DNA from: JBJXGF01 sp046153015 | GTDB lineage: Bacteria; Actinomycetota; Acidimicrobiia; Acidimicrobiales; CAIXPF01 | Assembly (NCBI GenBank): GCA_046153015.1 | Contig: JBJXGF010000084.1 | Location: 1-6,688 of the forward strand | Reading direction: 5' to 3' | Length of the DNA: 6,688 nt | In this document: positions 1-4,631 of the stretch, piece by piece | Layout: every line of letters begins with the position of its first letter | How positions within the stretch are numbered: the first letter of the stretch is position 1 | The notes under the pieces: model-generated | What the model saw: the letters and a program-made list of their open reading frames with translations, nothing else | The model's database searches: none | Told to the model about the DNA's origin: nothing | Position numbers and translations under genes: made by a program

Positions 1-23
1 GGCGGGCCTCGGGCCAGCCCGCC
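1..23. terminator. GC-rich hairpin at left edge, possible terminator
   Basis: GGCGGGC at 1-7 is the exact reverse complement of GCCCGCC at 17-23, giving a 7-bp stem with a 9-nt loop. There is no T-tract on either side. It could belong to the end of a gene lying to the left of the window, but a stem of this size in such GC-rich DNA may also be chance. Confidence 0.2.
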
Positions 24-94
24 CGGCTTGACCGGCCCGCGTCCCCCGCGGCCGAGCCCGGCGCCGCCGACGTGCCCCGCCCGCCAACCGCCTG

Positions 95-207
95 GGGATT
101 CTCCGGTGACGCAACTGAGCGCCTACAGCGGGCGAGCCTTCGCCGATGGTGGCCGTCGGCGCCTGGCCGCCCCGAGACCATGCGGCATTTCGACACCGGA
201 GAATCCC
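95..207. repeat. 14-bp perfect inverted repeat pair, 85 bp apart
   Basis: GGGATTCTCCGGTG at 95-108 is the exact reverse complement of CACCGGAGAATCCC at 194-207. The match ends sharply on both sides. The 85-bp interior holds smaller potential stems, for example CGCCGA (141-146) with TCGGCG (156-161), and GGCGA (131-135) with TCGCC (140-144). The pair lies 80 to 190 bp upstream of the LLM start codon. It could be a pair of operator half-sites, a structured leader RNA, or the ends of a small decayed element. No target-site duplication is visible at its borders, and no known riboswitch consensus was recognised. Confidence 0.5.
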
Positions 208-274
208 GAGGGTCGGCAACCGTGCGTGGCGGGCCGAGGGCCGGTGCGCAAGGCTGGCCCCGCACAGCCTGACC

Positions 275-280
275 AAGGAG
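275..280 (+). promoter_or_regulatory. Ribosome binding site of the + strand LLM gene
   Basis: AAGGAG lies 6 nt before the ATG at 287. It decides the start: the reading frame is open further upstream, back to an ATG at 146, but the extra 47 residues look unlike the family and the family's usual N-terminus begins at MKLAVEF. Confidence 0.85.
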
Positions 281-286
281 TCGAGC

Positions 287-1201
287 ATGAAGCTGGCCGT
301 CGAGTTCCCGAGCGTGGCGTTCCGGGAGGGTCCTCAGAAGGTGATGGAGATGGCCCGGGCCATCGAGGAGATCGGCTACGACGAGCTGGCCGTGTTCGAC
401 CACGTGGTGATGGGCTATCCCACCGAGACCCGCCCCGCGCCGATCTACCCGCCGCAGATGCCGGTGCTCGAGGCGCTGATGATGCTGTCCTTCGCCGCCG
501 CGGTGACCGAACGGGTCAGCCTGTCGACCGAGGTGCTGGTGCTCCCCCAACGCCAGCCGGTGCTGGTGGCCAAGCAGGTGGGCACGCTCGACGTGCTCTC
601 GGGCGGCCGCGTCCGTCTCGGCGTGGGCGTCGGTTGGCAGGAGTCGGAATACGACGCGCTGGGCGAGAGCTACCGCACGAGGGGCCGGCGGATGGACGAG
701 GCGATCGAGCTGCTGCGGGCCTACTGGGCCGGCGAGCGGGTCGACCTGGCCGGCGAGCACTACCCGCAGACGGCGATGGCGATGGCGCCGCTGCCCCCGC
801 AAGGCGCGAAGCTCCCGATCTGGGTGGGCGGGGTGAGCCCCGCCGCGCTGCGCCGCACCGGCCGGCTGGGCGACGGCTGGATGGGGTCGGCCCGGGCCAG
901 CGACGCCGACGTGAAGGCCGCGGTCGGCGAGATCCGCCGCCACGCCGAGGAGGCCGGCCGGGACCCGGACTCGATCGGCCTGCAGCTCATGCTGGCCCCG
1001 CCGCCCTCCGACGCCGCCGGCAAGGCGTTCTACACCGACCTCGACGGGGTGGTTCGCCGAGCCGAGACGATCAAGGCGATGGGCTTCGACTGGACCGGGG
1101 TCAACGCCACCGCCGTGTTCCAGGCCGGGGCCCGTTCGGTGTCGGCGATCATCGACCAGCTCGGCCAGATCCACGGCCGCCTCCGGGCGGTCGTCGGCTG
1201 A
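287..1201 (+). CDS. LLM class oxidoreductase, probably F420-dependent (Rv2161c-like)
   Basis: This 304-residue protein belongs to the bacterial luciferase-like (LLM) TIM-barrel superfamily, whose members bind coenzyme F420 or FMN and carry out hydride transfer or monooxygenation on organic substrates in the cytoplasm. Visible family marks are an N-terminal strand-helix unit followed by YDELAVFDHV (31-40), the segment VLVLPQRQPVLVAKQVGTLD (about 83-102), LSGGRVRLGVGVGWQESE (104-121) and the barrel strand KLPIWVGGVSP (175-185). The spacing of TEVLVLPxRxPVLxAKQ and GVGVGWxxxE resembles the group typified by mycobacterial Rv2161c; this is recognition from memory, not a search. Length is typical. 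Cofactor choice (F420 rather than FMN) is inferred from the subfamily and the likely actinobacterial host. The gene stands alone on its strand and converges on the EamA gene. The substrate is unknown. Confidence 0.88.
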   Translation: MKLAVEFPSVAFREGPQKVMEMARAIEEIGYDELAVFDHVVMGYPTETRPAPIYPPQMPVLEALMMLSFAAAVTERVSLSTEVLVLPQRQPVLVAKQVGTLDVLSGGRVRLGVGVGWQESEYDALGESYRTRGRRMDEAIELLRAYWAGERVDLAGEHYPQTAMAMAPLPPQGAKLPIWVGGVSPAALRRTGRLGDGWMGSARASDADVKAAVGEIRRHAEEAGRDPDSIGLQLMLAPPPSDAAGKAFYTDLDGVVRRAETIKAMGFDWTGVNATAVFQAGARSVSAIIDQLGQIHGRLRAVVG

Positions 1202-1239
1202 ACGGGCGCCGCGCCGCCGACGGCGACGGCGCTGCGTTC
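1200..1239. terminator. Long hairpin between convergent genes, candidate bidirectional terminator
   Basis: Three 5-bp stem segments stack almost continuously: GAACG (1200-1204) with CGTTC (1235-1239), CGCCG (1207-1211) with CGGCG (1227-1231), and CGCCG (1212-1216) with CGGCG (1221-1225). The loop is CCGA, with a small internal loop and one bulged A. The structure lies exactly where the + strand LLM gene (stop 1199-1201) meets the - strand EamA gene (stop 1240-1238), so it overlaps both stop codons. There is no T-tract, so it is not a classic intrinsic terminator; U-less GC hairpins between convergent genes have been proposed as terminators in actinobacteria. The function is inference. Confidence 0.55.
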
Positions 1240-1663
1240 AGCGACCGAGGACCAGCACCGAGACGGCGATGGCGGCGGCGCACAAGGCGCCGATCTGGCG
1301 GCGGCTGAGCCGCTCCTTCATCACCAGGCGGGCGAGCACGACGGTGACCGCTGGGTACAGCGAGGCCAACACCACAACCACCGACAGCGCGCCGGCTCGC
1401 GACGCCGCCAGGAACAGCGCAGCGGCGGCGCCGTCGAGCAGGCCGGCGGTCGCCGCCGAGAGCCGAGAGCCGCGGCCCGGCAGGAGGGCCCGTCTGGTGA
1501 CGCAGGCGGCCACCGCGAACATCCCGACCGACGCGGCTCGGGCGCTCACGAGGGGCCACAACCCGGCGTCGCTGCTCGTCCGGTCGAGCAGCACGAAGAA
1601 GAACCCGAACCCGAGGCCGGACAGAATGGTGAGCCTCTCGATGCTTCCTCGTAGGCGCCTCAC
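1238..1663 (-). CDS. EamA/DMT-family transporter, C-terminal half only (single EamA domain)
   Basis: The 141-residue product is rich in membrane segments, at about residues 11-26, 34-55, 68-87, 92-113 and 122-140. Signatures typical of the second EamA repeat of drug/metabolite transporters are visible: GLGFGFFFVLLDR near the start, LLDGAAAALFLAASRAG in the middle, then SLYPAVTVVLA followed by the charged turn KERLSRRQ and a final hydrophobic helix. Full EamA exporters have ten helices in about 280-300 residues, so helices 1-5 are missing; only 143 bp separate this start from the preceding LLM gene and they encode no helices. The GTG start at 1663 is chosen because AGGGGA (1676-1671) precedes it by 7 nt. 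The ATG at 1714 would add 17 mostly polar residues and has no ribosome binding site. Codon use looks looser than in the neighbours, with AGA, TCT, GTT, TTG and CCA present. It may be a decaying remnant or a genuine half-size protein that works as a dimer. The substrate is unknown. Confidence 0.65.
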   Translation of the reverse strand: MRRLRGSIERLTILSGLGFGFFFVLLDRTSSDAGLWPLVSARAASVGMFAVAACVTRRALLPGRGSRLSAATAGLLDGAAAALFLAASRAGALSVVVVLASLYPAVTVVLARLVMKERLSRRQIGALCAAAIAVSVLVLGR

Positions 1664-1670
1664 GGCCGCA

Positions 1671-1676
1671 TCCCCT
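1671..1676 (-). promoter_or_regulatory. Ribosome binding site deciding the EamA start
   Basis: Read on the - strand this is AGGGGA, 7 nt before the GTG at 1663. The alternative ATG at 1714 is preceded by a pyrimidine-rich stretch (CCCACCTC) and has no such site. Confidence 0.5.
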
Positions 1677-1698
1677 GGCGCGGTCGATCGGCGCACCC

Positions 1699-1727
1699 CG
1701 TATCGACGGACCATGAGGTGGGCTGAA
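1699..1727 (-). promoter_or_regulatory. Weak candidate promoter for the EamA half-gene
   Basis: On the - strand, TTCAGC (1727-1722) and GATACG (1704-1699) are separated by 17 nt. Each matches only half of the sigma-70-type consensus. The placement is sensible: after the hairpin that follows the LLM gene and before the ribosome binding site at 1676-1671. This is a suggestion, not a firm call. Confidence 0.18.
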
Positions 1728-1729
1728 GA

Positions 1730-1753
1730 TTGCGCCGGGCAAACCCGGCGCAA
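1730..1753 (-). terminator. Perfect 10-bp hairpin downstream of the second LLM gene
   Basis: TTGCGCCGGG (1730-1739) pairs perfectly with CCCGGCGCAA (1744-1753) around a 4-nt loop. It begins 53 bp after the stop codon of the - strand LLM gene and ends before the EamA half-gene. No T-run follows on the - strand (TCTTCAGCC), so as a terminator it would be a non-canonical one. A protein-binding palindrome is an alternative. Its position suggests that the LLM transcript ends here and that the EamA gene is not simply the last gene of the operon. Confidence 0.5.
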
Positions 1754-1806
1754 TCGCCGAGATCGAGGGAGGAGCGCCGCCTCGCCGCCGGTCCCTGCTC
1801 GGCGGC

Positions 1807-2811
1807 TCAGGGCCGGCAGTGCTCGATGATGCCCTGGCAGATGGCGGTGAACTCGTCGGCGTCCTCGACGCCGGTCTGGAACACCAGCTCGTCGACGCCG
1901 GCGGCGGCGAGGCGGGCCTCGAGCGCCGGGAGCTGGGCTCGCACCGAGGCCGGCGTGCCGGCGAGGGTGAGCTGGTCGACCATCTCCTCGGGCACCTCGT
2001 CGGCCAGCGCGGTCCAATCGGCGCCGACGGCGGGGAACCGGGCCCGGATCCGGGCCGGCGCGTCCTCCCAGGACTCGCCGGCGGCGGCGCCCTCGTAGCC
2101 GGGGGTGGAGAAGAAGAAGGCCAGCGCCCGTTTGGCCCGCAGGCGGGCCTGCGCCTCGTCGGCGTCGACCGAGGTGATCACCCACAGCGCCGCGCCCCGG
2201 CCGGGAGCGGCGGCGAGGATCGGCGCCACGGTCTTGTCCAGGTAGACCGGCCCCGCGGCCAGCGGGTGCAGGGCCAGCCCGTCGCAGCAGCCGGCCGCCG
2301 CGCGCAGCATGCCGGCGTTGAGCCCGCTGCCGAACACGGCCAACGGGGGCAGCGCTGCGCTGCGCGCCGCCAGCGCCAACCCGTCAACCGTGCAGCGGTA
2401 GAACTCGCCCCGATGGGCGAAGCGCCCGCCCTCGCTCGCCCACGCGGCGCGCAAGAGGGCCACGATCTCGCCGAGCTGGGCGACCGGGCGAGTCTCGCCG
2501 TCGCCGTACCAGCGGGCCCGCATCGCCCGGGTGGCGGTGCCCAGGCCCAGCGTGAAGCGCCCGCCGGTGGCCTCGTGCACGTCGAGCGCGGCCGCGGCGA
2601 GGGCGAGGGGGTGGCGGGTGAAGCTGTAGGCGATGCCGCTGGCGAGCCCGATCCGGGTGGTGGCGGCGCCGACCACCATCGCCCGAATCAACGCGTCGCG
2701 GTCGGGGAACTCGGTGGTCCAGATGCGGTCGAAGCCGGCGGCCTCGGCCTGGCGGGCGAGCTCGGCGAGCGGCGCGAACGCGCTCGTGGCGAACACGATC
2801 GAACGGCGCAC
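1807..2811 (-). CDS. LLM class oxidoreductase, probably F420-dependent
   Basis: This 334-residue protein is a second luciferase-like TIM-barrel oxidoreductase, clearly different in sequence from the one at 287-1201. Family marks are the opening strand and helix (RSIVFATSAFAPLAELA), AAGFDRIWTTEFPDRDAL (24-41), the hydrophobic strand TTRIGLASGI (51-60), LALAAAALDVHEATGGRFTL (68-88), the glycine motif LGLGT (88-92), and a C-terminal LAGTPASVRAQL (283-294), where LLM proteins commonly carry a G(T/D)P segment. F420 or FMN would be the cofactor and the enzyme should be cytoplasmic; cofactor and substrate are inferred. The start is GTG at 2811, preceded by GAGGG (2824-2820) with 8-nt spacing. It lies 25 bp behind the amidohydrolase, so the two are probably co-transcribed and may act on the same compound. 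A perfect hairpin follows the gene at 1753-1730. Confidence 0.87.
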   Translation of the reverse strand: MRRSIVFATSAFAPLAELARQAEAAGFDRIWTTEFPDRDALIRAMVVGAATTRIGLASGIAYSFTRHPLALAAAALDVHEATGGRFTLGLGTATRAMRARWYGDGETRPVAQLGEIVALLRAAWASEGGRFAHRGEFYRCTVDGLALAARSAALPPLAVFGSGLNAGMLRAAAGCCDGLALHPLAAGPVYLDKTVAPILAAAPGRGAALWVITSVDADEAQARLRAKRALAFFFSTPGYEGAAAGESWEDAPARIRARFPAVGADWTALADEVPEEMVDQLTLAGTPASVRAQLPALEARLAAAGVDELVFQTGVEDADEFTAICQGIIEHCRP

Positions 2812-2819
2812 CGAACCCG

Positions 2820-2824
2820 CCCTC
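2820..2824 (-). promoter_or_regulatory. Ribosome binding site of the second LLM gene
   Basis: GAGGG on the - strand lies 8 nt before the GTG at 2811, inside the 25-bp gap after the amidohydrolase stop codon. It supports the GTG as the start. Confidence 0.55.
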
Positions 2825-2836
2825 GACCCCGTCGGC

Positions 2837-4546
2837 TCAGCGCTGGTCGGGCCCGGAGCGCAGCAGCGTCCCGGCGAACGCGCCGGTGTGCTCGCCGTGC
2901 TCCATGAACACCTGGCCGTTCACCAGCGTGGCGTCGTAGCCGTCGGCCCGCTGCACGTAGCGCCCGGCGCCGCCGGGGAAGTCGTGCACGTACTCGGGCA
3001 TGTGCAGCCGCATCCGCTCGAGGTCGAGCACGTTCACGTCGGCGTAGGCGCCGGGCACGAGCCGCCCGCGGCCGGCCACGCCGAACAGGTCGGCCGTGTC
3101 GGAGGTGAGCTTGCGGATCGCCTCCTCCAGCGTGAACGCCTGCTGCTTGCGCAGCCAGTGGGTGAGGAACCAGGTGGGCTGGCTGGCGTCCATGATCTGA
3201 CCGACGTGCGCGCCGGAGTCGGCGAGGCCGAGCACCACCAGCGGCTCGGTGATCATGTCCTCCACCGCCTCGAAGGTGGGGTTGCCGACCGGGAAGGTCC
3301 AGAAGCACTCGCCGTTGTGCTCGAGCATGATGTCGATGAAGGCGTCGGCCAGCGTGACGCCGCGCTGGGCGGCGAGGGTGACGAGCGACCGGGCCGGGTC
3401 CGGCGTGTAGTCCGGGTCGGGGCCGAGCACCAGGTAGTGGCGCTCGAGGTCGGCGGCGAAGGGGCCGTTCGCCTCGGCCTCGGCCACCAGCTGGGCGCGG
3501 GTGGCGGGGTAGCGGAACGCGGCCAGCCGCTCGGCCACCGAGCGGCCCCGCATCGCCCGCCAGGTTGGGCTGCGGTCGAACTGGGTGCGGTTGTGGAGGC
3601 TGTACATCATGCCGATGCCCCGCACGGTGCTCTGGGGCCGCAGGTGGGCGCCGTCGGCGTTGGCCGCCGCGGCGAGGCGCATGATCTCGCGGTACTGGTC
3701 GGGCACGTGGGCGAACTGGAAGAACGCGAACGTGAGCGGACGGCCGCTGGTGCGCGACACGTCGGCCATCCACGAGATCTCCGAGCGGGCCTGGCTGTAC
3801 GCCTCGTCCTCGGTCTCGAAGCGGGGCACCACCTCGAAGAGGCCCCGGCCCCGCTTGCGCAGCGGCTCGGCGAGGGCGAGCAGCTCGTCGCGCTCGGCCC
3901 ACGTGCCCGGCACCGGCCGCCCGTCGGGCGTGCGGTGGCCGAGCACCCGGGAGCTGGAGAAGCCCATGGCGCCGGCGGCGATCGCCTCGTCGACGGTGCG
4001 CACCATCAGCGCCAGCTCGTCGGGCGTGGGGTTCTCGCCCTTGTCGATCGAGCGCTCACCCATGGCGTACATGCGCACCGCGCAATGGCCGACCAGGCCG
4101 CCCACGTTGATGCCCTTGCGCATCCGGTCGATCGAGCCGAGGTAGTCGCCGTAGCTCTCCCAGTCCCACGGCAGGCCCGACATGATCGAGGCGGCGGGGA
4201 TGTCCTCCACCGACTCCATGAGCTTGGCCAGCGTCTCGTGCTCGCCCGGGTGCACCGGGGCGAAGGTGACGCCGCAGTTGCCGAACACCACCGAGGTGAC
4301 GCCGTGCCAGCAGGAGGAGCTGCACTGCGGGTCCCACGACACTTGCGCGTCGAGGTGGCTGTGGATGTCGACGAAGCCGGGGGTGACCACGCGGCCTTCG
4401 GCGTCGATCGTGCGCCCGGCCGTGCCCTCGACCTTGCCGACCTCGACCACCCGGTCGCCCACGATGCCGACGTCGGCCCGCTGCGCCGGCGCGCCGGTGC
4501 CGTCGACGACCGTGCCGCCCTTGATGACGATGTCGTAGCTGCTCAT
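2837..4546 (-). CDS. Metal-dependent amidohydrolase, N-acyl-D-amino-acid deacylase-like
   Basis: This 569-residue protein belongs to the amidohydrolase superfamily and is closest in pattern to D-aminoacylase/N-acyl-D-amino-acid deacylase, cytoplasmic enzymes that remove acyl groups by metal-activated water. The N-terminal beta-sandwich strand YDIVIKGGTVVDGTGAP (4-20) leads into VTPGFVDIHSHLD (54-66), whose H62 and H64 fit the first metal site. C91 in the GNCG motif (89-92) matches the metal-bridging cysteine of D-aminoacylase. LADSGAH (441-447) supplies D443, the expected catalytic aspartate. The C-terminus returns to the sandwich with VPGAYADVNVLDLERM and ATLVNGQV. The middle His ligand expected in an ISHHK-like strand is not seen; TFAFFQ (272-277) stands there. 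At 569 residues it exceeds the roughly 480 of classic D-aminoacylase and resembles the longer WDP...CWHGVT group of unknown substrate. The ATG at 4546 has a strong ribosome binding site. It lies 85 bp after the CocE-like gene and 25 bp before the LLM gene. Confidence 0.87.
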   Translation of the reverse strand: MSSYDIVIKGGTVVDGTGAPAQRADVGIVGDRVVEVGKVEGTAGRTIDAEGRVVTPGFVDIHSHLDAQVSWDPQCSSSCWHGVTSVVFGNCGVTFAPVHPGEHETLAKLMESVEDIPAASIMSGLPWDWESYGDYLGSIDRMRKGINVGGLVGHCAVRMYAMGERSIDKGENPTPDELALMVRTVDEAIAAGAMGFSSSRVLGHRTPDGRPVPGTWAERDELLALAEPLRKRGRGLFEVVPRFETEDEAYSQARSEISWMADVSRTSGRPLTFAFFQFAHVPDQYREIMRLAAAANADGAHLRPQSTVRGIGMMYSLHNRTQFDRSPTWRAMRGRSVAERLAAFRYPATRAQLVAEAEANGPFAADLERHYLVLGPDPDYTPDPARSLVTLAAQRGVTLADAFIDIMLEHNGECFWTFPVGNPTFEAVEDMITEPLVVLGLADSGAHVGQIMDASQPTWFLTHWLRKQQAFTLEEAIRKLTSDTADLFGVAGRGRLVPGAYADVNVLDLERMRLHMPEYVHDFPGGAGRYVQRADGYDATLVNGQVFMEHGEHTGAFAGTLLRSGPDQR

Positions 4547-4555
4547 CCCCGCTGG

Positions 4556-4564
4556 TCCTCCCCT
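4556..4564 (-). promoter_or_regulatory. Ribosome binding site of the amidohydrolase
   Basis: AGGGGAGGA on the - strand (4564-4556) ends 9 nt before the ATG at 4546. It is one of the strongest sites in the window and fixes the start of the gene. Confidence 0.7.
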
Positions 4565-4631
4565 GGGTCAGGTGCGCCCATCGTCGCACACCCGGCCCCG
4601 GGGAGACACGTGCGCCGCCCGCGTGGCCCCG

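Larger units (their letters stand above)
1..286. other. Left-edge region with no supported gene
   Basis: No convincing coding sequence is visible in this stretch. Several frames on both strands stay open, as expected at this G+C content, but their translations are dominated by Arg, Pro, Gly and Ala and show no recognisable motif. A short + strand reading frame enters from the left edge and stops at 29-31; it could be the tail of an upstream gene, but nine residues are too few to judge. The region holds a 7-bp hairpin at the edge, a 14-bp inverted repeat and the leader of the LLM gene that starts at 287. Confidence 0.5.

Noticed and set aside
1..181. A - strand frame starting with ATG at 181 and running off the left edge.
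   Set aside because: It remains open only because the region is GC-rich. The product is Arg/Gly/Ala-rich without motifs and has no convincing ribosome binding site.
95..207. The 14-bp inverted repeat as the ends of an insertion sequence, an integron attC site or a known riboswitch.
   Set aside because: There is no transposase or target duplication, no attC core-site consensus (GTTRRRY/RYYYAAC), and no conserved riboswitch boxes that I recognise. It is kept as an unexplained repeat.
3..272. A + strand frame running from the left edge to a TGA at 270-272, as a possible C-terminus of an upstream gene.
   Set aside because: The central part (RLQRASLRRWWPSAPG) looks slightly protein-like, but there is no domain, the rest is Pro/Ala/Arg-rich, and the inverted repeat lies inside it. 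Without sequence to the left it cannot be supported.
146..286. N-terminal extension of the first LLM gene to an ATG at 146.
   Set aside because: The extra 47 residues do not resemble the family N-terminus, whereas the ATG at 287 has AAGGAG 6 nt upstream and begins with a typical first strand. The extension would also overlap the inverted repeat.
28..1308. A 426-codon + strand frame overlapping the first LLM gene.
   Set aside because: It is a Gly/Arg/Pro-rich shadow of the LLM frame with no recognisable motif and no ribosome binding site.
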